18,885 nt of DNA from an uncultured Collinsella sp. (GTDB lineage: Bacteria; Actinomycetota; Coriobacteriia; Coriobacteriales; Coriobacteriaceae). Below are positions 1-6,720 of the stretch, in pieces. Under the pieces are notes generated by a model, which worked only from the letters and a program-made list of their open reading frames with translations, was not told the origin of the DNA and made no database searches. The number at the start of each line of letters is the position of its first letter. The stretch's first letter is position 1. The DNA is taken from assembly GCA_900542235.1 (NCBI GenBank), contig UQNB01000040.1, forward strand, positions 1 to 18,885, in the 5' to 3' direction. The translations under genes and the position numbers were made by a program.

Positions 1-202
1 CCTGCCACGGCAGGCACCCCCCCTCCGGCAGTTAGGGACGTTCCTTATGTGCCGGCACCTAGGGACACTCCTGACACAGCCGAGGAACGCCCTCCTTGCG
101 ACCGAATTCTGGACGCCTCGCACCCCGAGCGTTGTTTCCAAGCCCACACCCGCAGCGGCAAACAACCCAAAATCACTCTTTTCGAGCCGGCTCCAAGAGG
201 TC
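1..202. repeat. Intergenic stretch with REP fragments and small hairpins
   Basis: I see no convincing gene here. The first 60 bases contain degenerate copies of the REP module found elsewhere in the window: TAGGGACGTTCCTTATGTGC, then GCCGGCAC, then TAGGGACACTCC. A small hairpin lies at 1-14 (CCTGCC/GGCAG-type arms). A second perfect 7-bp inverted repeat, GTTGTTT at 131-137 and AAACAAC at 160-166, encloses 22 bases. An 84-codon plus-strand frame (49-303) crosses the repeats, has no ribosome binding site and resembles no family I know, so it is not called. Confidence 0.5.
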
Positions 203-432
203 GTGGACAAAAAGGGGCAAATATGAGTACTGCTACCATTTTAGTAGCAGGCAAAACCACCCAAAATGACGCCCATGCGGTAGCGCACGACCTTTCCAGT
301 TGACCAGAATGGCCGGCTTAGGACTTGGAGCTCCGCTTTTAATGAACAGATTTTTAGATATGTTCATTATTTTCCTTGTCGTAAATGCTATCGGCCAGGC
401 GACAGTACTCATATATGGCATTTTTTGTCCAC
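203..432. repeat. 230-bp element with 30-bp inverted terminal arms (MITE-like)
   Basis: The arm at 203-232 begins GTGGACAAAAA and ends ATATGAGTACTG. The same 30 bases, with 26 matches, recur inverted at 403-432. Just inside the left arm is a perfect hairpin, CTGCTAC (230-236) with GTAGCAG (244-250). Nearer the right arm is another, AATGAACA (341-348) with TGTTCATT (361-368). No transposase or plausible reading frame lies between the arms. It could be a non-autonomous mobile element, or two opposite copies of a dispersed intergenic repeat. It is AT-richer than its surroundings. The repeat is directly visible; mobility is inferred. Confidence 0.6.
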
Positions 433-460
433 ACGCATATTACTAACCCCCTATAACAGG

Positions 461-495
461 AAAAATACAGGCCGCAACCCATAGCAGCGGCCTGT
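461..495 (-). terminator. Rho-independent terminator of the MgtE-like/NRMT operon
   Basis: ACAGGCCGC (467-475) and GCGGCCTGT (487-495) form a perfect 9-bp stem with an 11-base loop. Read on the minus strand the stem is followed by TATTTTT. It lies about 20 bases past the stop codon of the NRAMP-family gene, so it very probably ends that operon. Confidence 0.85.
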
Positions 496-514
496 TTGGA
501 GTCCAAAAGAGGCG

Positions 515-1777
515 CTAAGCGCTGTAGCCCATCGCTTGCAGCACAAACATGACGACCGTGAGCACCGTAATCACACCGATAGTCGCCCAAGTGAGCACGT
601 TCCACACGCGGCCGTTGCGGTTGGCACCCATAATGTGACGGTCGGCGGCGATAACCACCTGGAACACCAGAACCACGGGCAGTAGCACGCCATTGATGAC
701 CTGCGAGGTCATCATGATCTGGAACAGATCGACGCCGGGCATAAGCACCAGCACGGCAGAGATACCGATGATGGCCGTAATGATGCCGCGATAGACCGGG
801 GCCTCGTCCCAGCTGCGGTCGGCACCGCGCTCCCAGCCAAATGCCTCGCAGATAGCGCTCGACGTAACGCCCGGCAGCACACAGGCAGCCAAGAAGCTCG
901 CCGCGACCAGGCCCGAGGCAAACAGTACCGTGGACCACTGACCCGCAATAGGCTCCAGCGCGCGGGCAGCATCGGCAGCATCGCTAATCTGAATACCCGC
1001 CGGGAACAACACCGTACCGGTCGTGATGATAATAAAGCCGGCAATGACATCAGCGGCAAGCGAGCCGCTCACGGTATCAATGCGCTGCAGCACGATATCG
1101 TCCTCGCCTGCGTTCTTATCGACCACGTTGTTCTGCGCCAAGAAAATCATCCACGGCGCGATGGTGGTACCGATCGTTGCGACCACGAGCGACACGTAGC
1201 TGGGGTCATTTTGAATGTTAGGCACGACCAGGTCGACCGCGACCTCACCCCAGTTGGGGCCAGCCATAAACGCGGCGACAATATAGGTCACGAAGACGCA
1301 GCTTACCAGCAGCAGAATCTTCTCGATGCGCTGGAAACTACCCGACATGGTAAGCATCCACACCAGCAGCGCCACCAACGGCACCGAGATGCTCGCCGGC
1401 ACGCCAAAGAGAGCAAGGCCGCTGGCGATACCCGCAAACTCCGAAATGGTCACAGCCGTGTTGGCGATCAACAGCGCCGCCATAGCAAGTACACTCTTGC
1501 GCACGCCAAAGCGCTCGCGAATGAGCGATGCCAGGCCCTTGCCCGTGACGCAGCCGCAGCGCGCCGCGGTCTCCTGCGTCACGATGAGCAGCACAGTCAT
1601 GACGGGAAGCATCCAGAGCATCTTGTAGCCATAGCTGGCGCCCGCACTGGAATACGTTGCAATGCCGCCGGCGTCATTGCCCGAAAGCGCCGCCAGCAGG
1701 CCGGGACCCATAGCGCCAAAGATGGCCGCGATGGTCAACTTTTGCTTGGTGTCCGACTTTTGCTTGGTATTTTGCAC
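515..1777 (-). CDS. NRAMP-family transporter of the Mg-type (NRMT) branch
   Basis: A 420-residue polytopic membrane protein of the NRAMP/SLC11 fold. The canonical helix-1 motif DPGN reads DAGG (residues 35-38), keeping the metal-binding Asp but not the Asn. The canonical helix-6 motif with Met-Pro-His reads Ala207-Pro-Trp209. Loss of that methionine, which selects transition metals in classical NRAMPs, is characteristic of NRMT proteins, a clade shown to move Mg2+ and Mn2+ without proton coupling (a structure is known from Eggerthella lenta, same class). I therefore infer Mg2+ uptake. The longest frame starts at 1840 inside the upstream gene; I chose GTG at 1777, with AGGTGG four bases upstream and eight bases after the preceding stop. 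It is the second gene of an operon and is followed by a terminator. Confidence 0.88.
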   Translation of the reverse strand: MQNTKQKSDTKQKLTIAAIFGAMGPGLLAALSGNDAGGIATYSSAGASYGYKMLWMLPVMTVLLIVTQETAARCGCVTGKGLASLIRERFGVRKSVLAMAALLIANTAVTISEFAGIASGLALFGVPASISVPLVALLVWMLTMSGSFQRIEKILLLVSCVFVTYIVAAFMAGPNWGEVAVDLVVPNIQNDPSYVSLVVATIGTTIAPWMIFLAQNNVVDKNAGEDDIVLQRIDTVSGSLAADVIAGFIIITTGTVLFPAGIQISDAADAARALEPIAGQWSTVLFASGLVAASFLAACVLPGVTSSAICEAFGWERGADRSWDEAPVYRGIITAIIGISAVLVLMPGVDLFQIMMTSQVINGVLLPVVLVFQVVIAADRHIMGANRNGRVWNVLTWATIGVITVLTVVMFVLQAMGYSA

Positions 1778-1785
1778 GCGACCAC

Positions 1786-3630
1786 CTAACCCATGACCGA
1801 CATGGTGAGCAGCACCGCAGCGGCGCAGTACGCTACGCACGAGATCATGACGGCAATAACGTTCATGGCGGTGCCCGACGTGTTGAGGTCATGCTCGTCA
1901 CGCCAGAACAGCACCATCAGGTAAATCACGGCGCTCATGTTTCCAACCAGGCAAATGATGGCAGCGATATTAAAGCACCCGGTAAAGAGTTGCTCCTCAA
2001 ACATGGACGCATCGGGGAACGCAGCGGTGCGCACCAGCTGGGCGCACAGGTAGGTCACGAGTGACAGAATCAGGCCCATGCCCGTGCTCTGGAAGAAGAA
2101 CCCCAGATACGGCTTGGGCTCGTCGTCGTGACCGTCGTATTCCAGGAAGTAGTTCTTGACGAACGACACCATGCGCGAGGCCGCCAGCAGCACGAGCGGC
2201 ATGGCGCACATGGGGAACACCACCAGATGCGCGGAGCCGAGCGCCGTTCCCAGCACGGTCGCCATGATGCACGACGCGATGCCCCATACAACAACCCAGT
2301 ACTGGCGATGTACGAACCAGCTGAGCACGTTCGTCGAGTCGTCCGACGCGCTATCGCCCGAGCCGACACCGGCGATCTGCAGGTCCTCCTGATGCTCCTC
2401 GGCGATAACGTCCATGGCGTCGTCGAAGGTCACGATACCCAGGATGTGGCGGTTCTCGTCGCAGACGGGGATGGCGACCAGGTCATACTTGGTCATCTCG
2501 TCCGTCACGTCTTCCTGGTCCTCGTCGGGCGACACATAGACCAGGTCGCGATAGGCCAGCTGACCCAGCGTGGCGTCGCGGTCGGCTACAATCAGCGTGC
2601 GCAGTGAAAGCACGCCGGTCAGCATGCCGCTCGGATCCTCGGTATAGACGTAGTAGACGCTCTCGAAGTCCTCGTCGAGCTCGCGAATCGCCTCGATGGC
2701 GTCACCGACCGTTGCCGTGGCGGGCAGGGAGACAAACTCCGAGGTCATGATGCGGCCGGCGGTGTTGTCTTCATACCCTAACAGGTTACGAATCGCCTTC
2801 TCCTCCTTGACGCCCATCAGGCGCAGGAGCTTCTCGGCCTTCTCATAATCGAGCTCGTCGATCAGGTCGGCAGCGTCATCCGGGTCCATCATGGCCAGCA
2901 TCGACGATGCGTCCGTGTCGGACAGGCCCTCGAGCATCTCGGTCATGAGCTCGTCGTCATCGAACTCCGAGATGGCCTCGGCGGCCTGAGCCGTGTCGAG
3001 CTGTGCGAACACCTGCGCGCGTAGGCGCGGGTCGAGCTGCTCGATAATGTCGGCGATGTCGGCAGGGTGCAGCTCGCCGAGCGTCTTGTGCGACACCGAC
3101 AGCTGGATGTTCTTAGTCGAGCGATCGAGCAGGTCCATGTAGGACCAAGCGATGATGTCCTCACTGAGCGGCTTGCCCAGGTGCTTCATAAAGCCTTCGA
3201 CGATATGCTCAAGCGCGGGGCTGATGGCGCGTAGCAGACCGCGGGCACCGACCTCGGCGCCCAGCAGGCGCAGCTGATTTTCGCCCGACATGGAAAACTT
3301 GATATCGTTTACGCGCACGACCTTCATGCCCTGCGTGTCGACAATCTGCTTGTTGAGCACGTCGCGGGCAAGCAGGAGTTCGGTCGGCTGCAGGTACGAA
3401 AAACGGATTTCGGTGGCCGACGCCTTAAGGTACACGCCCGTCTCGTCGATACGGTCGACCCATTTGCGCCAACTGATCATAAACGGCGTCTTGCCGGGGC
3501 CGCGAAACGCGAGCGACGTCACGTGTGGAAAAACTTCGCCGGTAGCAATACCAAAATCGTTGACCACGCCGAGCTTTTCGCCGTCGACGTCCAAGACCGG
3601 CAATTTGAGCATCTCACTCAGATAATTCAA
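1786..3630 (-). CDS. MgtE-like Mg2+ sensor/transporter protein: PRC barrel, MgtE-N, CBS pair, five-helix membrane domain
   Basis: 614 residues. Residues 1-75 look like a PRC barrel (LPVLDVDGEKLGVV) and about 85-130 like a second one. Residues 180-285 form the helical MgtE-N superhelix (LHPADIADIIEQLD; MDPDDAADLIDEL). Residues 286-415 are a CBS pair introduced by the typical EDNTAGRIMT. In MgtE these two modules bind Mg2+ and close the channel. The C-terminal 175 residues have about five helices (roughly 444-464, 468-488, 508-533, 548-576, 586-612), but I cannot find the conserved GGNxGxQ-type pore signature of MgtE. It may be a divergent transporter or a sensor subunit for the NRAMP-family protein encoded eight bases downstream. 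The start is uncertain: TTG at 3630 (GGGGAG five bases upstream) gives the expected PRC N-terminus; ATG at 3612 is the alternative. Confidence 0.85.
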   Translation of the reverse strand: MNYLSEMLKLPVLDVDGEKLGVVNDFGIATGEVFPHVTSLAFRGPGKTPFMISWRKWVDRIDETGVYLKASATEIRFSYLQPTELLLARDVLNKQIVDTQGMKVVRVNDIKFSMSGENQLRLLGAEVGARGLLRAISPALEHIVEGFMKHLGKPLSEDIIAWSYMDLLDRSTKNIQLSVSHKTLGELHPADIADIIEQLDPRLRAQVFAQLDTAQAAEAISEFDDDELMTEMLEGLSDTDASSMLAMMDPDDAADLIDELDYEKAEKLLRLMGVKEEKAIRNLLGYEDNTAGRIMTSEFVSLPATATVGDAIEAIRELDEDFESVYYVYTEDPSGMLTGVLSLRTLIVADRDATLGQLAYRDLVYVSPDEDQEDVTDEMTKYDLVAIPVCDENRHILGIVTFDDAMDVIAEEHQEDLQIAGVGSGDSASDDSTNVLSWFVHRQYWVVVWGIASCIMATVLGTALGSAHLVVFPMCAMPLVLLAASRMVSFVKNYFLEYDGHDDEPKPYLGFFFQSTGMGLILSLVTYLCAQLVRTAAFPDASMFEEQLFTGCFNIAAIICLVGNMSAVIYLMVLFWRDEHDLNTSGTAMNVIAVMISCVAYCAAAVLLTMSVMG

Positions 3631-3646
3631 TGGTGCTCCCCATCAT
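3614..3646 (-). CDS. Possible 10-codon leader peptide overlapping the MgtE-like start
   Basis: The best ribosome binding site in the leader (GGAGG, four bases before ATG) does not serve the MgtE-like frame. It opens a frame encoding MMGSTIELSE that ends at TGA, one base before the in-frame ATG at 3612 of the MgtE-like gene. The frame overlaps the TTG start at 3630. It could be a regulatory leader peptide, as known for other Mg2+ transporter genes, or a device for translational coupling. It could also be chance. Confidence 0.3.
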   Translation of the reverse strand: MMGSTIELSE

Positions 3647-3834
3647 TATTCCTCCGGACGCGGCCATGCCGGCGCGCCATCCGTAGACTTTTAGATATGT
3701 ATACGCATGCGCGGGCGGCACGCCGCTCGGCGCTCACACCCCGTGCATGCGCAAAAAGCACCTGCATGGGGTCATCGACTGTATGGTCGAGGTTTGGATT
3801 TCACCTGTAACCTTTCTCTTGACCCTTATTATCC
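3631..3834 (-). promoter_or_regulatory. Long structured 5' leader of the MgtE-like/NRMT operon
   Basis: About 200 bases separate the likely promoter from the start codon, and they are rich in hairpins. On the minus strand, in order, these are AGGT...ACCT, TCGAC...GTCGA, a long near-perfect stem at 3739-3771 with loop TTTTT (arms CCCCATGCAGGTGC and GCGCATGCACGGGG), then GC-rich stems around 3712-3735. A Mg-responsive leader would fit the genes downstream. I do not recognise the M-box (ykoK) consensus, so no known riboswitch class is claimed. Confidence 0.45.
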
Positions 3835-3840
3835 GCAGTA

Positions 3841-3848
3841 ACTATAGC
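3841..3848 (-). promoter_or_regulatory. Possible extended -10 promoter for the Mg operon
   Basis: On the minus strand the sequence reads TGCTATAGT, an extended -10 (TGn plus TATAGT). No good -35 is present at the usual distance. A second -10-like hexamer, GATAAT, lies slightly downstream at 3828-3833. Placement would give a leader of roughly 200 bases. Confidence 0.4.
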
Positions 3849-3923
3849 ATCAGCATCGCGCTGTGGCGCCAAATTTATGCGCTGCACATCGCAGGCATAC
3901 CAAAGGCTGACGCATCCGTGACA

Positions 3924-3952
3924 TAGTCATTGGGGACGTTCTTAAATGACTA
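3924..3952. repeat. REP-like hairpin behind the NodB-like gene
   Basis: TAGTCATT (3924-3931) and AATGACTA (3945-3952) are perfect inverted arms around a 13-base loop, GGGGACGTTCTTA. The same loop length and nearly the same loop sequence recur near 12480 and in the 16061-16274 cluster with different stems. It lies eight bases beyond the stop codon at 3961. There is no T-run, so it is a repeat rather than a typical terminator. Confidence 0.75.
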
Positions 3953-3960
3953 CCCAATAA

Positions 3961-5367
3961 CTACTCTGTGGTGTCATCGTCCTCTGCAAGTTGGGGGAAC
4001 ACGGCGTCCTTGGGCATGGTGGCCTTCGTCAGCGAGGTGAGCTTTTTGCTCAGCGACGTGTCCGTCTTGACCAGGTCGCTGAGCGTCACGATCTTGTAGC
4101 CGTCGGCAATGAGGCCGTCGATAATCTGCGGCAGCGCCTCGAGCGTCTGCTCGGCGCATTCGTCTCTATCGGTGAGCAGCACGATATTGCCCGGCGTCAC
4201 CGAATCGAGCACCGTCGAGACCTGCTCGTCGGCACCGTTGAGCAGCCAGTCGCCCGAGTCAATATTCCACGAGACCACGGCGGAGACCAGGTCCATCGCA
4301 TCAATCCAGTTTTGCTCGTCAAAGGCAGCGTAGGGAGCACGCAGCAGCATCGTCTTCACGCCGGTCGCCGACTTAATCGCATCGGTGCCTTTCGTGATCT
4401 GTTCGCGTACCGCCTCACGGTCCTGACCCTTGAGCGAATCGTCGCTGTAGCTGTTGGATCCGATCTCGCACCCGGCATCGACAATCGCCTTGGCCGTGGC
4501 AGGCGAGGCCTCGGACGCATCGCCCGAAAGGAAGAACGTCGCGGTGACGCCCTTTTCCTTGAGCACCTGCAAGATCTGCTTGGTAGCGCCGCTCGGACCC
4601 TCGTCAAACGTCAGCGCCACGTACTTTTTGTTGCCCCTGGGCGCCACGCTGGCGCACGCAACGACGCAATCGGTGGCGGGCACAACCTCGCCGCGGTCTT
4701 GCGTCTTGCCCGACTGCTCACCAACCCACACCTCGGAGCGGCCCTGGACACCCCACGTCTGCACATACTCGATAGCGCCCGTACCCTCGACCTTGAGCTT
4801 GGGCTCGATAACCGTAGCCTGAACCTCGTGCTTCTCGTAGGTGTTACGGCCATCCTTGACCGTCACCTTCTCACCGCCCTCAAGTTCGCGGCTATCCCAT
4901 TTGCCCTGCTTCACGCGCTTGCCGTCGACCTTCACCGACAGCTTTTCGCCCCCATGGCGCTTGAGCACGCTGTCATCGACGGCCAGCAGGTCGCCTGCGT
5001 CGTAGGTGTCAGTCAATTCCTGGCCGTCGATGAGATTCTGCAACGTAGAGCCCACGCGCACCGCGGTCTTTTGCCCGTTGAGCTCCACGTCCACGCTGCG
5101 GTTGACGTAGCCCACGACGGCAGCGATAAACAACACGAGCGCGCAACCCACGGCGATGAGCGCATAAGGCAGACGGGACGGTCGACGCGGCGAGCGCCCT
5201 TTGCCGATGCGCGCACTGCGGTCGCTAAACCCGCGGCTATGGTTGAGGTACATCGCGCCGGGCTTACGGTGACGCTTGCGCTGACCGCTGGGCAGCTGCC
5301 CCAGGTCGCGGCGCGCCGTTGGACGCGCACCCGAACGCCCGTTTAAGTTAGATCCGTTTTGGCGCAT
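3961..5367 (-). CDS. Membrane-anchored NodB-fold protein, probably catalytically dead polysaccharide deacetylase
   Basis: 468 residues: a basic cytoplasmic N-terminus (1-66), one membrane helix (67-88), a DUF348/G5-like beta region (about 90-180), a linker, and a NodB domain (about 247-435). The fold motifs are present but active residues differ. Motif 1 is TFDEGPS (D255 kept as the usual base, second Asp replaced by E256). Motif 2, normally HxxxH, has N305 and D309. Motif 3 RAPY (343-346) and the Asp/Trp motif DSGDW (370-374) remain. The final LLHD is LLTD, with T399 for the catalytic His. All three metal ligands and the acid are thus changed, suggesting a binding or scaffolding role at the cell wall rather than deacetylation. 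The ATG at 5367 has GGGGGAGG just upstream. It appears monocistronic, with a terminator in front. Confidence 0.88.
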   Translation of the reverse strand: MRQNGSNLNGRSGARPTARRDLGQLPSGQRKRHRKPGAMYLNHSRGFSDRSARIGKGRSPRRPSRLPYALIAVGCALVLFIAAVVGYVNRSVDVELNGQKTAVRVGSTLQNLIDGQELTDTYDAGDLLAVDDSVLKRHGGEKLSVKVDGKRVKQGKWDSRELEGGEKVTVKDGRNTYEKHEVQATVIEPKLKVEGTGAIEYVQTWGVQGRSEVWVGEQSGKTQDRGEVVPATDCVVACASVAPRGNKKYVALTFDEGPSGATKQILQVLKEKGVTATFFLSGDASEASPATAKAIVDAGCEIGSNSYSDDSLKGQDREAVREQITKGTDAIKSATGVKTMLLRAPYAAFDEQNWIDAMDLVSAVVSWNIDSGDWLLNGADEQVSTVLDSVTPGNIVLLTDRDECAEQTLEALPQIIDGLIADGYKIVTLSDLVKTDTSLSKKLTSLTKATMPKDAVFPQLAEDDDTTE

Positions 5368-5380
5368 GTGCCCTCCCCCA

Positions 5381-5418
5381 TAAACACAGCAAGCCGGAGC
5401 AACAGGTCTCCGGCTTGC
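5381..5418 (-). terminator. Terminator after the YtxH/PRC pair
   Basis: GCAAGCCGGAG (5389-5399) and CTCCGGCTTGC (5408-5418) form a perfect 11-bp stem with an eight-base loop. On the minus strand it is followed by TGTGTTTA, a modest T-rich tail. It lies between the PRC-barrel stop (5440) and the NodB-like start (5367), separating the two transcripts. Confidence 0.75.
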
Positions 5419-5439
5419 CTCCCATCATTTGGTACGTCG

Positions 5440-6195
5440 CTATTTTGTAGCTTTTGACGAGCCGCCGCTCGCCTTTTGGTATTCGTCCTTAAAGGCCTTG
5501 AACATGCCGCGCGTCTTGCCGAGCTGCTTGCCCAGTGCGCGACTGCCCTTGTCCACGGCAACCGATCCCTTGTCATCGAGCACCTTGGCGCCCTTCTTGA
5601 CCTTATCGCCCACCACGACGCTTGCCTCGGCAGCCTTGGCAGCCGCACCGCCCGAATACCCGAGCGACTTGACCTCGTCCGAGACGACCATCGCGCCGTT
5701 CTCGTAGCCGCGCAGCATCGTCGGCGGCACCTGCGTGTCACCGACCAAAACACTCGAAGCAGCACCGGCGGTCACATAGAATGCCTGCACGATGCCCGAG
5801 CGCGGCTTGAACTCAACGTCCGAGCAATAGCCCACGACGTCGCCCGATTCCGTGCGCACGTCCATGCCAACCCAGATGATGCAATCGTCCAGGTTGATGT
5901 CGAGGCGCTTGGCCGCAGCGGTATCGTAGGTGCCCTTGACGTCGTCAACCGCGATGGCGCCCTCGTAGACACCAATGGCGTCGAGCGCTACGAATCGATC
6001 GGGACGCTCGATCATGCCCGCGATATCGGACTGGCGGACCATAAAGCCGACCACGCGCGTACCGCCCGGGGTAAAGACCGGAAAGTGAATCTTTCCGAGC
6101 TTTTTGGGGCTGCGCGGCGTGCCGTCCTTTTTGGTGCGCTTGTCCTCGGCAGGCTTGCGATAGATCTTGGCGCCGACAAAATCCCCGGCGCGCAT
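5440..6195 (-). CDS. PRC-barrel domain protein
   Basis: 251 residues, soluble, no signal peptide. The first 75 residues (AGDFVGAKIYRK; KLGKIHFPVFTPGGTRVVGF) and about 110-165 (VGMDVRTESGDVVGYCSDVE) look like PRC-barrel strands, a fold that binds RNA or protein partners and also occurs in membrane-associated adaptors. The C-terminal third is Ala/Lys/Gly-rich and strongly basic (KVKKGAKVLDDKGS...). The ATG overlaps the last base of the upstream TAA (TAATG), so it is translationally coupled to the YtxH-like gene. The exact function is not known to me; a cell-envelope or stress adaptor is a guess. Confidence 0.75.
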   Translation of the reverse strand: MRAGDFVGAKIYRKPAEDKRTKKDGTPRSPKKLGKIHFPVFTPGGTRVVGFMVRQSDIAGMIERPDRFVALDAIGVYEGAIAVDDVKGTYDTAAAKRLDINLDDCIIWVGMDVRTESGDVVGYCSDVEFKPRSGIVQAFYVTAGAASSVLVGDTQVPPTMLRGYENGAMVVSDEVKSLGYSGGAAAKAAEASVVVGDKVKKGAKVLDDKGSVAVDKGSRALGKQLGKTRGMFKAFKDEYQKASGGSSKATK

Positions 6196-6584
6196 TATGC
6201 CTCGGTCGAGGGCTCCGCAGCCTCGGTATCGGCCTCGACGGCGTTCTCGACCACGACGTCGGCGGCAGGCGTCACGTTGCCGCCCGAAATGGCGTCGTTG
6301 AGCTGCTCGCGCAGCTGGTCCATGCGCTCGCGGGCCAGGTCGACCTTGGCGCGCAGGTCGTCGGTCTTGGCGTCGACCATCGGGCCAAAGTCATTCACCG
6401 CAGCACGGGCCTCCTCGGCGCTGTGCTCGTAGGTGTCGCGCATATTGTCCCAGGCGTCGTTGGCGATATCGGCAGCCATGGCGCGGGTCTCGGCGCCCGA
6501 GCGCGGGGCCAGAGCAACGCCGACAATAGCGCCGGCAGCGGCACCAAAAAGTGCGCCGGAGACAAAGCTGAAAGTCTTACCCAT
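6195..6584 (-). CDS. YtxH-like small membrane protein
   Basis: 129 residues. One glycine/alanine-rich N-terminal membrane segment (FVSGALFGAAAGAIVGVALA) is followed by PRSGAETR, the signature of YtxH-type proteins, then an amphipathic, heavily charged helix (about 30-95) and an acidic Ala/Glu tail. YtxH proteins are small, often stress-associated, with unclear function. The frame is open upstream to 6656, but the ribosome binding site AGGAGAGGA favours ATG at 6584, or ATG at 6590 two codons earlier. It is first of a coupled pair with the PRC-barrel gene, with a -10 box TATAAT about 50 bases upstream. Confidence 0.8.
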   Translation of the reverse strand: MGKTFSFVSGALFGAAAGAIVGVALAPRSGAETRAMAADIANDAWDNMRDTYEHSAEEARAAVNDFGPMVDAKTDDLRAKVDLARERMDQLREQLNDAISGGNVTPAADVVVENAVEADTEAAEPSTEA

Positions 6585-6635
6585 GATCATTCCTCTCCTG
6601 CGGGCACGTCGGTGCCCACCGTTTGAATGCTGTCC

Positions 6636-6641
6636 ATTATA
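6636..6641 (-). promoter_or_regulatory. -10 box TATAAT for the YtxH/PRC operon
   Basis: The minus strand reads GGGTATAATGG, a perfect -10 hexamer. It would place the transcript start about 45 bases before the YtxH start codon. The -35 region is poor (AGCGGC-like), so either an activator is used or the match is partly chance. Confidence 0.5.
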
Positions 6642-6650
6642 CCCGCAGCG

Positions 6651-6703
6651 CATCACTTGCCGCTCCGCTCATCTGCGTACGGCAAAGGCGCAGGTATGTG
6701 ATG
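6651..6703. repeat. Nested inverted repeats behind the CphA-N-like gene
   Basis: CATCAC (6651-6656) with GTGATG (6698-6703) encloses TTGCCG (6657-6662) with CGGCAA (6680-6685). They sit between the stop at 6721 and the promoter of the next operon. They may help end transcription, but no T-run follows on the minus strand. Confidence 0.4.
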
Positions 6704-6720
6704 GTGATAAACGCGTAGAC

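Noticed and set aside
49..303. 84-codon plus-strand frame in the first intergenic region
   Set aside because: It runs through repeat sequence and one arm of the inverted-repeat element, with no ribosome binding site or family resemblance.
3631..3834. M-box, FMN or other known riboswitch in the Mg operon leader
   Set aside because: A short stretch (GGTGAAATCC...) recalls FMN elements, but the rest of the consensus is missing, and the M-box core (GAGGCTCC) is absent. It is kept as an unclassified structured leader.
3991..5346. 451-codon plus-strand frame opposite the NodB-like gene
   Set aside because: Same GC shadow effect; no ribosome binding site and no recognisable domain, whereas the minus-strand protein has clear motifs.
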